Assembly (NCBI GenBank): GCA_947085425.1
Contig: CAMTWK010000021.1
Coordinates: forward strand, 176,041 to 240,040
Length of the DNA stretch: 64,000 bases
Reading direction: 5' to 3'
DNA from: UKL13-2 sp947085425
Lineage (GTDB): Bacteria > Pseudomonadota > Gammaproteobacteria > Burkholderiales > Usitatibacteraceae
Within the stretch, counting starts at the first letter, position 1; each line of letters opens with the position of its first letter. Positions 28,624 through 37,772 of this stretch are shown here, in pieces. Position numbers and translations under genes: made by a program. The notes beneath the pieces were generated by a model. It was not told the DNA's origin. It did not search any database and saw nothing but the letters and a program-made list of their open reading frames with translations.

Positions 28624-29370
28624 ATGAGTATGGAAAATAATCGCCTGCATCCGCCTATTTGGCGCAACGACGCATATACGCTGAGGCGTTTGCGTGAATC
28701 GATTGAAGTGCAACTTGATTCGGTACTTGGTTCATCGCCGAATCAGACGGCAATGACCACCGCGGTGGATATCGGCGCAGGAAGTGCGCCATACCGTTCA
28801 TTATTCACGAGCCGCAATGTCAACTATGTGCCCTGTGACATTGCGATAAATAATGACCTCAATACACATGGAAGCGTACTGATACAGCCTGGTTGTGCCA
28901 TTCCGCTCGATCCGGCGAGTGCAGATTGGGTGGTGTCGTTTCAGGTATTGGAACATGTTTGGGATCTGGACTGGTATCTGGGCGAGGTAAAACGGCTATT
29001 AAAGCCGCGTGGACATGTATTGTTATCCACTCATGGGACTTGGTTATATCACCCCCATCCAACGGACTATCGTCGCTGGACCCGTGACGGCTTGATTCGG
29101 GAAATCGAGCAGCGCGGATTCCGGGTTATTTCCGTGCGCGCGGACGTCGGTCCGTTGGCCTGGACGACCCAATTTCGCACGTTGGCGTATCACCATGTTT
29201 TGAAGAAAATTCCGGTGTTTGGGCCGATTCTTGCAGGCCTTCTCTGTGTGTTGATGTTTGTTCGAATGGTCGCGGAGGATTGGATCACCCCTGACGAGCT
29301 CAAAAAAAATAACGCGGCGGTTTATACGGTGTTGGCAGCACATTCCCTTACCAATGTGGTGGCCAAGTAA
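28624..29370 (+). CDS. SAM-dependent methyltransferase, 248 aa
   Basis: The SAM-binding motif VDIGAGSAPYRSLF is near residue 44, and WVVSFQVLEHVWD supplies the acidic motif, both typical of Methyltransf_11. A C-terminal hydrophobic stretch (PILAGLLCVLMFVRMV) suggests membrane association. The ATG at 28624 is preferred over a TTG at 28603. It closes the glycan island and is followed by the pilin promoter region. Confidence 0.8.
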   Translation: MSMENNRLHPPIWRNDAYTLRRLRESIEVQLDSVLGSSPNQTAMTTAVDIGAGSAPYRSLFTSRNVNYVPCDIAINNDLNTHGSVLIQPGCAIPLDPASADWVVSFQVLEHVWDLDWYLGEVKRLLKPRGHVLLSTHGTWLYHPHPTDYRRWTRDGLIREIEQRGFRVISVRADVGPLAWTTQFRTLAYHHVLKKIPVFGPILAGLLCVLMFVRMVAEDWITPDELKKNNAAVYTVLAAHSLTNVVAK

Positions 29371-29803
29371 TTGGTGTTGGTTGGTCACAGGAAGAGTTTC
29401 CAGACGACCGCAACTAAATCATAAACGGCATTGATGAAGGCGGCTACCGTGTGACAAAAAACGGCAGAGGCTAACAAAATGCGCGGATCAGCATTGTTTT
29501 TATTGTTGTTTTTTCCTGTCAAAAGTCATTATTGAGTGAAATAGCGCACACTCAAATTGTTCAAGTCCAAAAAATTGTGACGCAGTAGGCCATAAAATCG
29601 GTCACCGTTCGGCGACAAAAGCGTTAATCAGTTGATATTTAAGGAACAATTGTTGGCGTCAGGTCGCTGCAGCCGCTGCAGATTGACTTGATTAGGTCGT
29701 GTTTCCAATGTTGGCACGGCCATTGCATATACTTGCCTTGAACACATCGCGATGTGTTTTGAAGTTCAGCAATTTCAAATTAACTAGTTAATGGAGAAAC
29801 ACT
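29371..29803. other. Intergenic leader upstream of the first pilin gene
   Basis: This 433-bp gap holds no gene. Its main recognisable content is the sigma-54-type promoter at 29711-29727. The long AT-rich stretch upstream (about 29480-29650) is of the size expected for enhancer sites of a PilR-like activator, but no defined repeat of such a site was identified. Confidence 0.5.
29711..29727 (+). promoter_or_regulatory. Sigma-54 (RpoN) promoter of pilA1
   Basis: TTGGCACGGCCATTGCA matches the -24/-12 consensus TGGCACG-N4-TTGC. The GG at 29713-29714 and the GC at 29725-29726 are separated by exactly ten bases. It lies 77 bp upstream of the pilA1 ATG. PilR/RpoN control of the major pilin is the known arrangement in Pseudomonas and many betaproteobacteria. 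Confidence 0.88.
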
Positions 29804-30253
29804 ATGATGAAGAAAACCCAACAGGGTTTTACCCTGATCGAACTGATGATCGTGGTTGCGATTATCGGTATTTTGGCCGCCGTGGCGATTCCTGCGTATC
29901 AGGATTACACCGCCAAAGCGCAAGCTTCGGAAGCCTACACACTGCTGGCTGGTTTAAAGACACCATTGGTTGAAAATGCATCAGCCGTGGGAATCACCAC
30001 CGCTTGTGCCATGACCCAATATCCGACAGCAACGTCTATTGGAAAGTCCGTTGCCACAATTGTTATGGCGGCCGGATCAGTTGCTGACACCTGTTTGTTG
30101 ACGGCTACTTTTGCGGCGACTGGTGTCAATAGCAAGATTCAGGGTCAAACTGTAAACATGGTTTACAACGCTAATACTGGCGTTTGGACTTGCGGTACGA
30201 GCCTCCCAGCGTCGGTAAGAAACAAATCTTGCGATGCTAATACGTTGACCTAA
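29804..30253 (+). CDS. pilA: Type IV major pilin (PilA-type), copy 1, 149 aa
   Basis: The class III signal is clear: a short leader ending in QQG, then FTLIELMIVVAIIGILAAVA with Phe at +1 and Glu at +5. The prepilin peptidase PilD would cut after Gly8. The C-terminal part has four cysteines (two pairs), including the closing WTC...SC disulfide region of type IVa pilins. ATGATG gives two adjacent possible starts. A sigma-54 promoter precedes it and a strong terminator follows, suggesting high monocistronic expression. Copy 2 is 148 bp downstream. Confidence 0.95.
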   Translation: MMKKTQQGFTLIELMIVVAIIGILAAVAIPAYQDYTAKAQASEAYTLLAGLKTPLVENASAVGITTACAMTQYPTATSIGKSVATIVMAAGSVADTCLLTATFAATGVNSKIQGQTVNMVYNANTGVWTCGTSLPASVRNKSCDANTLT

Positions 30254-30288
30254 TCGGAATGTCGTAGGGCTTGTATTTTGCCTACTAA

Positions 30289-30315
30289 GGGCGGATCGTA
30301 TATCCGCCCTTTTTT
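30289..30315 (+). terminator. Rho-independent terminator after pilA1
   Basis: An 8-bp perfect stem (GGGCGGAT at 30289-30296 with ATCCGCCC at 30302-30309), a 5-base loop and six T residues. It separates pilA1 from pilA2. Confidence 0.92.
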
Positions 30316-30400
30316 AATTCCATTAAATGATCATTGCGTGAAGTTTGATTCATTCAATAATCACAATTTTTGGCTGTCTGAAAGAGCGATGGTGATTAAA

Positions 30401-30820
30401 ATGCAGAATAAATTTCAACAAGGATTCACACTGATCGAATTAATGATCGTGGTTGCAATTATTGGCATTTTGGCCGCCGTCGCCATTCCGGCCTATCAGG
30501 ACTACACGGCGAAGGCACAGGCATCCGAAGCTGCCACTCTATTGGGTGGACTCAAAACGCCCACCGTTGAAATGATGGCCCAGTCGATTACCTGCGCCAT
30601 TACGCCTGGCGCCGCATCCTCAGGCAAATACGTTGCCTCAATTACCGCCACTGCGGGGATGAGTGGATCTGAGCCAAATTGTACGTTGGTCGCAACGTTT
30701 AATCCGACTGGCCTGAATCAAAAACTTGCTGGCAGAACGATGACGCTGGTTTATTCTGACGGGGCTTGGTCGTGTACGACGACCATGCCACCGGAAATTG
30801 CACCACGCGGCTGTCCGTAA
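30401..30820 (+). CDS. Type IV pilin (PilA-type), copy 2, 139 aa
   Basis: This pilin has the same leader and first ~45 residues as copy 1 (QQG/FTLIELMIV through TAKAQASEA) but a divergent C-terminus (C-type pair, WSC...GC end). The ATG at 30401 gives an 8-residue leader. An ATG at 30389 would give a 12-residue leader and cannot be excluded. There is no obvious sigma-54 promoter of its own, and the pilA1 terminator lies between. Expression may depend on read-through or a weak promoter. Tandem duplication followed by divergence is the simplest origin. A role as a minor pilin or phase variant is speculative. An inverted repeat at 30838-30875 between it and the convergent ABC gene lacks a T-run and is a weak terminator candidate. 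Confidence 0.9.
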   Translation: MQNKFQQGFTLIELMIVVAIIGILAAVAIPAYQDYTAKAQASEAATLLGGLKTPTVEMMAQSITCAITPGAASSGKYVASITATAGMSGSEPNCTLVATFNPTGLNQKLAGRTMTLVYSDGAWSCTTTMPPEIAPRGCP

Positions 30821-30888
30821 ACGACGTTTGTGGAATTGACCTGCCTTTCGAGATCACGTGCTCAAAACGCAGGTCGTGCACCACATCT

Positions 30889-32112
30889 TTACTCGTACCG
30901 CAACGCCTCAACCGGTTTCAAAGTTGAAGCCCGTTTCGCCGGATAAAACCCAAAGAAAATTCCGATCACCGCCGAGAAGGTGAAGGCGATGATGATACCG
31001 GTCATGGATATGCCCACCGCCATCGGCGAAAAGTTGGTTATGGCGACCGAACCCGCGTAGGCCAGCGCCACACCAATTGCGCCGCCACAGACACAAATCA
31101 CAATCGCTTCGGTCAAAAACTGCAACAACACGTCGCGGCGTTTGGCACCAAGCGCCATACGAATGCCGATTTCGCGCGTACGTTCGGTGACCGAAACCAG
31201 CATGATGTTCATGATGCCGATGCCTCCCACCAACAATGAGATCGAGCCAATGGCACCGAGCAATAACGTCAGTGCCGTGGCGATGCCCTGTGCGGCTTCA
31301 GCGATTGAGGCCAGATCACGAATGGTGAAGTCGTCGTCTTGATCGTCGCGGATGCGGTGACGGATGCGCAGTAATTGCGTGGCGTCATAAACGGCATCCT
31401 GCACCTGTGATGCGCTGGCCGCTTGTGCCAGGGCGTAATGAATGCTGCCGGGTTGGCCCCAGCGGATGAGCTGCTGACGGGCGGTGGAAAAGGGCACAAA
31501 CACGGCGTCGTCCTGATCGCCGCCGCCCAAATCGCTACCCTTGCTGGCCAACACACCAATGACTTCAAACGGCCGGTTGCGAATGCGAATACTTTGCCCG
31601 ATTGGGTTGGATTCACCATACAAATTATTCGCCACCGTGCCGCCAATCACTGCCACGCGCGACGCCGAGCGGATTTCAATATCGCCAAACAACGAGCCCC
31701 TGTCGGCCTCCCAATCTTTCACCACGAAAAAATCCGGCGTCACGCCCATCACATTGGCGTTCCAATTGGTGGTGCCACTGGCAACTTGAAAAGGCTGCTG
31801 CACAATCGGTGCAACCGCATTAAACGACGGCAATTGGGCGATGGCTTGTGCATCGGCAAGCGTCAGGGTTTGCACCATGCCGCGCCCGGCCCGCACGCCA
31901 TTGGCGGTGGAGGAGCCGGGGAAAATGACCATCACGTTCGAGCCCATGGCGGAGATGCGTTTGTTGATATCGCCACTCACCGATTCACCAATGGCCAGCA
32001 TCAACACCACCGCGCCGACACCAATGATAATGCCGAGCATGGTCAGCCCGGCGCGCAAGCGGTTCATGCCCATGGCACGAAATGCCTCCAGAAATACTTG
32101 CATGAGATTCAT
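30889..32112 (-). CDS. MacB-type ABC transporter permease, 407 aa
   Basis: FtsX/MacB-type permease: one N-terminal membrane helix (LGIIIGVGAVVLML), a large periplasmic MacB_PCD domain (about residues 50-270) and three C-terminal helices ending in the GIMNIMLVSVTERTREIGIR motif. In MacAB-TolC systems the mechanotransmission permease pumps macrolides, toxins or siderophores. Here ATPase and permease are separate genes (YbjZ-like fused form is absent). The gene is 86 bp downstream of its ATPase, and the three genes macA-like, ATPase and permease form one operon on the minus strand. Confidence 0.9.
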   Translation of the reverse strand: MNLMQVFLEAFRAMGMNRLRAGLTMLGIIIGVGAVVLMLAIGESVSGDINKRISAMGSNVMVIFPGSSTANGVRAGRGMVQTLTLADAQAIAQLPSFNAVAPIVQQPFQVASGTTNWNANVMGVTPDFFVVKDWEADRGSLFGDIEIRSASRVAVIGGTVANNLYGESNPIGQSIRIRNRPFEVIGVLASKGSDLGGGDQDDAVFVPFSTARQQLIRWGQPGSIHYALAQAASASQVQDAVYDATQLLRIRHRIRDDQDDDFTIRDLASIAEAAQGIATALTLLLGAIGSISLLVGGIGIMNIMLVSVTERTREIGIRMALGAKRRDVLLQFLTEAIVICVCGGAIGVALAYAGSVAITNFSPMAVGISMTGIIIAFTFSAVIGIFFGFYPAKRASTLKPVEALRYE

Positions 32113-32198
32113 AGAAGTCCTTTATTGGCGGTCGTTTCCGGATGAAAATGCTTGAAAACGGTCACGGGTATTGGGTATTCACTTGGTACTTCAGTTGA

Positions 32199-32933
32199 TT
32201 ACAAATGCGCATCGGCCATCGGCCCGTCATACGTCACATAGCCGTCTTTGAGTCTGATCAGACGTTTGGCATATCGCGCCACATCCGGTTCGTGCGTGAC
32301 AATCAAAATGCTCATGCCGTTTTCTTCGTTCAGACGCGTGAATAACTGCATGATTTCACTCGACGTGGTGGTATCCAGATTGCCGGTCGGCTCATCGGCC
32401 AGTATCAACGCCGGTTCACACACCAGTGCCCGCGAAATAGCCACACGCTGCTGTTGGCCGCCGGAAATTTGATTCGGCAAGCGTTTGGTAAACGTACCCA
32501 GTCCAGTTTGGGTGAGCTTTTCGATGGCGCGTTTGCGTGCGTCTTTCATGCTGACGCCGGCATACAGCAACGGCAGCGCGACGTTATCGACCAGCGGCAT
32601 GCGTTTCAACAGGTTAAAACCCTGAAACACAAAGCCGATGGTCTCGTTGCGTACCTTGGCGAGTTCGTTGTCGGTGAGTTTGGAGGTCTCTTTGCCGTTC
32701 AGCACATAACTGCCGCCGGTTGGCGTATCGAGCGCACCCAAAATATTCATGAGGGTAGATTTGCCCGATCCCGATTGGCCCATGATGGCGACAAATTCAC
32801 CGTGGCGAATGCTGACGTTGATGCCGTGTAACACCGGTGTTTCCACATCCCCTGAAAAATAACTTTTGGTGATGTCGGTCAGTTGGATCAAATAGTCGGA
32901 TTGCGCCGACGGATTCTTAATGACAGCGTTCAT
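32199..32933 (-). CDS. MacB/LolD-type ABC transporter ATPase, 244 aa
   Basis: Walker A is MGQSGSGKST, the signature is ISGGQQQRV, and Walker B is LILADEPTGNLD, followed by the switch VTHEPD. The length and the HGEFVAIMGQSG context place it in the MacB/LolD/FtsE subfamily. It lies 12 bp after the macA-like adaptor gene and energises the neighbouring permease. There is no fused membrane region. Confidence 0.93.
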   Translation of the reverse strand: MNAVIKNPSAQSDYLIQLTDITKSYFSGDVETPVLHGINVSIRHGEFVAIMGQSGSGKSTLMNILGALDTPTGGSYVLNGKETSKLTDNELAKVRNETIGFVFQGFNLLKRMPLVDNVALPLLYAGVSMKDARKRAIEKLTQTGLGTFTKRLPNQISGGQQQRVAISRALVCEPALILADEPTGNLDTTTSSEIMQLFTRLNEENGMSILIVTHEPDVARYAKRLIRLKDGYVTYDGPMADAHL

Positions 32934-32945
32934 GTCGGCGCGCCT

Positions 32946-34235
32946 TTATTTCTTGCCTTTGTCTTGCAAATCACGCACGACCAATTCGTCGCCCGCCTTG
33001 ACTTCGCCTGACACCAGCTCGGTGTGTTGATTGCTCGCCACACCGGTGCGCACCGATACCGGAACCAGCTCGTTCTTGTCGTTCAATTTGTAAACCGTGC
33101 CGACTCCGCGCCGCCCGCCGCCACTTGCGCCACCTTGACCACCGGCAGCGGTCGCCGCGGTCCCGGGGTCGCCGCCTTTTGTGGCTGCTGCATTCGGATT
33201 GCCTGCAGCCGCTTTTGGTTCGTCGGCTTTGCCATCCCTGTCCTTTTTTGCCTCGGTGGTCTTTTTCTTGTCGTCTTTTTTGTCGTCCTTGGGTGGTTTA
33301 AAGCGTAATGCCGAGGTGGGAATACGCACCACATCATCGCGTTGCGCCGCCACAAAGCTGACCTGTGCGGTCATGCCGGGTTTGAGAAACTGGCTGTCGT
33401 TGGTGGTGTCGACAATCACGTTGTAGGTCACCACACCCTGATTGATGGTTGGGTTCAATCTCACCAATCGAATGGTGCCGTTAAAGTCGCGCTCCGGGTG
33501 GGCATCGACACTGAATTTGACTGGCATGCCTTGTTTCACCGTGCCGACGTCTGCTTCGGCCACGGACGTATCGATTTGCATGGCGTCCAGACTCTTGGCG
33601 ATTTGAAACAGGGTCGGGGTATTGAAGCTGGCGGCAACGGTTTGGCCGAGGTCAATTTTGCGATCAATGACAATGCCATTGATCGGTGAACGAATGATGG
33701 TGTACGACAGGTTGGTTTTTTCGCGGTCCAGTTGCGATTTGACTTGGGAAACCGTTGCTTTGGCGACATCGAGGTCGCGCGTATTGAGTTCAAGCGTGGC
33801 ATCGGTGATAAATCCCTTGCGGACCAATTCCTGATTACGTTTTAAGGTGCTTTCGGCCAGGCGCAAGGTGGCTTCGGCGGAGCGCATATTGGCTTCAAGT
33901 TGCGCCAATCCCGCTTTGATGAGCGCCGGGTCGAGTTCCAGCAAAATCTGGCCGGCGGTAACCGGCTGATTAAAGTCGGTGTAAAGCTTGATCACCGTGC
34001 CCGACACCTGGGTGCCGACGTTCACCACCGTCACGGGGTTGACCGTGCCATTGGCGGTGATGCGTTGAATTACCGAACCGCGATCCACGGTAACGGTGCG
34101 ATAACGGTCGGCCTTGGCGGTGGCCACTTTCTGTTGATAACCAAACACGCCATAAACAACGATGGCGGTCACCACCAGGGGTATGAGGATTTTGGCGCGA
34201 AAAACAAAGCGGGCAATGGACTTGATGAAATTCAT
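32946..34235 (-). CDS. MacA-type periplasmic adaptor (HlyD family), 429 aa
   Basis: An N-terminal membrane anchor (about 15-33) is followed by the lipoyl-like half motif GTVNPVTVVNVGTQVSGTV, a helical hairpin rich in Ala/Leu/Arg and a beta-barrel. A low-complexity Lys/Asp/Gly/Ala-rich insert of about 70 residues (roughly 310-380) interrupts the membrane-proximal domain near its usual join. I do not recall such an insert in E. coli MacA. It would link the inner-membrane pump to an outer-membrane TolC-like channel, which is not encoded here. Confidence 0.88.
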   Translation of the reverse strand: MNFIKSIARFVFRAKILIPLVVTAIVVYGVFGYQQKVATAKADRYRTVTVDRGSVIQRITANGTVNPVTVVNVGTQVSGTVIKLYTDFNQPVTAGQILLELDPALIKAGLAQLEANMRSAEATLRLAESTLKRNQELVRKGFITDATLELNTRDLDVAKATVSQVKSQLDREKTNLSYTIIRSPINGIVIDRKIDLGQTVAASFNTPTLFQIAKSLDAMQIDTSVAEADVGTVKQGMPVKFSVDAHPERDFNGTIRLVRLNPTINQGVVTYNVIVDTTNDSQFLKPGMTAQVSFVAAQRDDVVRIPTSALRFKPPKDDKKDDKKKTTEAKKDRDGKADEPKAAAGNPNAAATKGGDPGTAATAAGGQGGASGGGRRGVGTVYKLNDKNELVPVSVRTGVASNQHTELVSGEVKAGDELVVRDLQDKGKK

Positions 34236-34425
34236 TATTGTCAGATGGGTGGTGGGATAGGTTGAAAAAAGCTTTTATGCGGAGCGATATCGGCGGCTGT
34301 CGTGGACAAAACGTCAGCAGCGCCAATTTTACTTGGTTTGACGGGCGGGTTCGCCCGGCGCGACCAACAGCAAGTGGTCATTGGGGCATTACTTTCCGCG
34401 TTTTATCAAATATGTTGGCTCGGCG

Positions 34426-35418
34426 TCATCGTGTTGCAATCGACGGGCGCAGTGGTAGTCCGGTTGACATCGCCGACAAGAAGTACTCAAGGTCATTAAA
34501 TGGCTGCGAATACAGCGGCAGCGGCTCGGCGCCGACACGCGCCATACACAGTTGAAATTGCTGCTGTAATTGACGAATTCCGCCGCCCGGCTCAATCCGT
34601 GGCCATGCCAACACCAAGCCGATCGCCGGGGCGATGCCCGCGCCATCAACGACCGTTCCGGCTTGTAATACGTGGCAGGAAACACAGGCGAGGTCGCGTT
34701 CACCGATGCGTCGGGTAAACCATTGACGGCCCGCATTGTAATGTTCGCGTGGCATCGAGGTGCTGCTGCCGGGCGCAATACGAACATCTAATTTTTGCCC
34801 GACCGACAAACTACGCAGGTAAGCGGATAAGGTGCCCATGATAAATAAACCGGGCGCATCGGTTGCTTCCAAAGTCGGTTCCGCATGGCGGTGCAGACAT
34901 TGATTGATGGCCCCTTCCAATGTCACCAATTTGCCAGTTTTGGCATCGAACTGCGGGTAGGTGGTTGCGGCGCGGCGGCCGCCGTTTGCAAAACAGTCGG
35001 CGAAACTCTTGCCATTCTTAAATTTTTTGTCCCACTGTTTTTTGCCAATGGCAAGAATATCGTTGATATTGGTGGCATTCGAGCCGCCGAGCGCCATCAC
35101 CGTCACGCCGGGCGCAAAGGTCGCGCCGCCCTGACTCCATTCGCTGACTGGCACGGCCGGCATACGTTTTTGAATCGCGCGTATCAACGCGGCGCGATCT
35201 TGTTCCGGTGTCGGCATCGTCACGTTCGGTTTGGCTGTTGGTGGGACGGGCGGGGCGAATGCAGGCGAGGTGGTTGGTTCGGCAGCGGACAAACGTTCAG
35301 ATGAAAACAATAAAACGACCATGAACAGTGCCGGTAGCGCCCACTGTGCTTGATTGATGCTGTTTAAACGACCGCTGTGGGTGGTTTTGAAAAACCCACA
35401 ATTCACATCACCCGCCAT
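34426..35418 (-). CDS. SoxA-like c-type cytochrome, orphan, 330 aa
   Basis: The protein shows the SoxA layout: an SP-like hydrophobic segment at about 30-45, the KSFADCFANGG and YPQFD...TLEGAINQC segments, a heme-binding CVSCH (C-x2-C-H) and a final FQLCMARVGAEPLP segment with the cysteine that ligates heme in SoxA. The first heme-site region has only INQCLHRH, without a C-x2-C-H, so it looks like a mono-heme form. SoxAX couples thiosulfate to the SoxYZ carrier in sulfur oxidation. No soxX, Y, Z or B gene is present in this window, so it is an orphan or part of a cluster broken elsewhere. The start at 35418 overlaps the M48 gene by 11 bp, and a TTG at 35433 is possible. Confidence 0.75.
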   Translation of the reverse strand: MAGDVNCGFFKTTHSGRLNSINQAQWALPALFMVVLLFSSERLSAAEPTTSPAFAPPVPPTAKPNVTMPTPEQDRAALIRAIQKRMPAVPVSEWSQGGATFAPGVTVMALGGSNATNINDILAIGKKQWDKKFKNGKSFADCFANGGRRAATTYPQFDAKTGKLVTLEGAINQCLHRHAEPTLEATDAPGLFIMGTLSAYLRSLSVGQKLDVRIAPGSSTSMPREHYNAGRQWFTRRIGERDLACVSCHVLQAGTVVDGAGIAPAIGLVLAWPRIEPGGGIRQLQQQFQLCMARVGAEPLPLYSQPFNDLEYFLSAMSTGLPLRPSIATR

Positions 35419-37045
35419 GGCCACTTTGACCAACTTGACGCAAACGCTTTGACGGTATCATCGGCACCATGCGCTCCCGGCCGCGGTCCGCATCCCGATC
35501 GGTATCTTTGCGTTTTTCACCGGGCAAAAGCACGCGATTTTTAAATTCGGCCTTGATTTCTCGCAAGCGCGACTCGGTACTCGACGACTCATAAAAATCG
35601 CCGTCCTTTGCCTTCAGGGCAATTTCAAGTTGTTCAACCGCACCTACCAAATTGCCGCGTCGGTAATAGGACTCCCCAATGGCGCGATGTTGCGCCATTT
35701 TTTTGCCGAGGCGTTCGTAACATTTTGCCGCCAGTTCATGCAATTTTGCATCTTCCGGATTTCGTTTCAGCCGTTCATTGGCCAGACTCAACGCCAGCTC
35801 AATTTTTCCCGCCTGAAAGTGCGCATCGATCAGCCCCAGTGCCAACGCACGGCTATCCGGAAAACGTTTGATCGAGGCACGATAGGTGGCAATAGCGGCA
35901 TCAAATTGACCCTGTTGCAATTGGATTTCCGCACTCAAATTTTCGATCCATGGATGCGCCTCCGGCGACTGGCGAACCGCGGCCAGTTCTTGCTCCGCAG
36001 CAGCAAAGTCACGCGCGCGGCTCAGCGCCATCGCCAAGCCATACACGTCGGCACGATTGCGCAACACGGTTTTTTCGGCGATGGCCGCCCGAAAAAAACT
36101 GATGGCCTCATTGGTGCCCAGACTCATGACGCGTAATTTTGCCTGGGCAAATTTGTACTCGGTACTTTCAGCATAAGCGCGTAATATTTTTTCGCCTTCG
36201 TTGTTGAGCTGGTCAACACGGTTTTTCATATCGGCGATGCGTTCGGTGGTGAGCGGATGGGTGCGCAAATATCCCGGTGCCTTGCCTTCATTGTGTCGGT
36301 TTGCCCTTAACAGGCGGTCAAAAAAACTGACCATGCCCTGAGGATCAAACCCGGCATTGATCATCAACTGAATGCCGATACGATCGGCTTCACGCTCAAA
36401 GTCACGCGTGTAATCGAGCTGATTTTGAATCGCCAGCGCTTGTGAGCCGACAATCGCCGCTTCGGTTGCCTGGCCCGCCGAGGTGGAGCCGGAGCGGGCG
36501 GCGAGAATTGCCGCTGCCAATGCCGCCAATTGCAAAATGCCACCGGAGCGTTGGCCCATTGCGCCGCGTGCGGCGTGGCGTTGTGTCACGTGTGAAATTT
36601 CATGGCCCATCACACCAGCCAGCTCGGACTCGGTGCGCGAGGCCAATATCAAGCCTGAATGAAAGCCGACAAAACCACCCAATATGGCAAAAGCGTTAAT
36701 GCTGTCGTCGTTAAGAATAAAAAACTCAAAATCGCGGCGGTTGTCATTGGTCGCGCCCCGGGCGGAGGCGACCAGTCGATTGCCCAGCGCGGTAATGTAG
36801 GCGTTTAATTCCGGATCTTCGACATAAGCGCGGTCGCCGCGCACATCGAGCATCACCCGTTTGCCAATGGCACGCTCCTGAGGCTCGGTTACCAATGAGT
36901 CAGAGGCATCACCGAGGTCGGGCAGGTTGCTGGCATAACTGGCCGGGATGACCGCAAAGTTGGTCGCCAGCATGGACGCCAGCGTCAGTTGCGCGACCAT
37001 GGATTGGATACGAAAAGAAGCTGATTTGACGGGTGATCGCGGCAT
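35408..37045 (-). CDS. M48 family metalloprotease with TPR-like C-terminus (BepA/YfgC-like), 545 aa
   Basis: A signal peptide (to about residue 38, cleavage near ASYA/SNLP) leads to an M48 peptidase domain with the zinc motif HEISH at residues 148-152. TPR-like helices occupy about 255-480. This matches BepA, the periplasmic protease that checks LptD and outer-membrane assembly. The ATG at 37045 gives a normal signal peptide. Longer frames up to 37213 have no signal and no clear ribosome site. It starts divergently from moaC. Confidence 0.85.
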   Translation of the reverse strand: MPRSPVKSASFRIQSMVAQLTLASMLATNFAVIPASYASNLPDLGDASDSLVTEPQERAIGKRVMLDVRGDRAYVEDPELNAYITALGNRLVASARGATNDNRRDFEFFILNDDSINAFAILGGFVGFHSGLILASRTESELAGVMGHEISHVTQRHAARGAMGQRSGGILQLAALAAAILAARSGSTSAGQATEAAIVGSQALAIQNQLDYTRDFEREADRIGIQLMINAGFDPQGMVSFFDRLLRANRHNEGKAPGYLRTHPLTTERIADMKNRVDQLNNEGEKILRAYAESTEYKFAQAKLRVMSLGTNEAISFFRAAIAEKTVLRNRADVYGLAMALSRARDFAAAEQELAAVRQSPEAHPWIENLSAEIQLQQGQFDAAIATYRASIKRFPDSRALALGLIDAHFQAGKIELALSLANERLKRNPEDAKLHELAAKCYERLGKKMAQHRAIGESYYRRGNLVGAVEQLEIALKAKDGDFYESSSTESRLREIKAEFKNRVLLPGEKRKDTDRDADRGRERMVPMIPSKRLRQVGQSGHGG

Positions 37046-37250
37046 TTGTCCAAGTGGTGCGGGAGGGCAATATTTCTTCGACAAAGCGGCATCTCCCATA
37101 TTAAACAACGATTGGATGGCGCACATTCTCGTCAGTTCCCTGATTGCGGCATTAAAATGGTCACATGGACCGAATGCCAATTGTAACAAGGGCGCTGCAC
37201 CGGTGCCGATCAAATAGGACCAAATAGGACTAAAGAGGACTTAACCCGCC

Positions 37251-37727
37251 ATGACAAAATTGAATCACTTTAACGAGCGCGGCGACGCGCACATGGTCGA
37301 TGTTGGCAAAAAGGCGGAAACACACCGCGTTGCCGTGGCCAGCGGCACCATCAGCATGTTGCCGGCAACGTTTTTATTGGTCAGGGATGGCACCGCCAAA
37401 AAAGGCGACGTATTGGGTGTGGCGCGTATAGCCGCCATTCAAGGCGCAAAAAAATCCGCTGATATGATTCCACTGTCGCATCCGATTGCCATCAATCGCG
37501 TTGCCATTGAATTTTTACTCGATGATGCCGGTTCGTTGGTTGAATGCCGCGCCACGGTGGAAACATTCGGCCGCACCGGGGTCGAGATGGAGGCCCTGTC
37601 GGCGGCCACCTTCGGGCTCCTAACCATTTATGACATGCTTAAAGCCGTAGATCGTGGCATGGTGATTTCCAATGTGCGTTTGCTGGAAAAACACGGTGGC
37701 GCGTCTGGAGACTGGGTGCGGGCTTAG
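37251..37727 (+). CDS. moaC: Cyclic pyranopterin monophosphate synthase MoaC, 158 aa
   Basis: MoaC forms cyclic pyranopterin monophosphate in molybdenum cofactor synthesis, after MoaA. The conserved GVARIAAIQGAKKSADMIPLSHP core and the VEMEALSAATFGLLTIYDM motif are complete, and the length matches E. coli MoaC (161 residues). No other moa gene is adjacent. It diverges from the M48 gene. Confidence 0.96.
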   Translation: MTKLNHFNERGDAHMVDVGKKAETHRVAVASGTISMLPATFLLVRDGTAKKGDVLGVARIAAIQGAKKSADMIPLSHPIAINRVAIEFLLDDAGSLVECRATVETFGRTGVEMEALSAATFGLLTIYDMLKAVDRGMVISNVRLLEKHGGASGDWVRA

Positions 37728-37772
37728 TTGCCCAGAGCGCCCCCTGCGCCTCTCAGCAGGGCGCGACGCGCG

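Noticed and set aside
30838..30875. Inverted repeat GACCTGC/GCAGGTC after pilA2 as a terminator
   Set aside because: The loop is about 24 bases and there is no T-run, so it is not a convincing rho-independent terminator. Noted only in the pilA2 entry.
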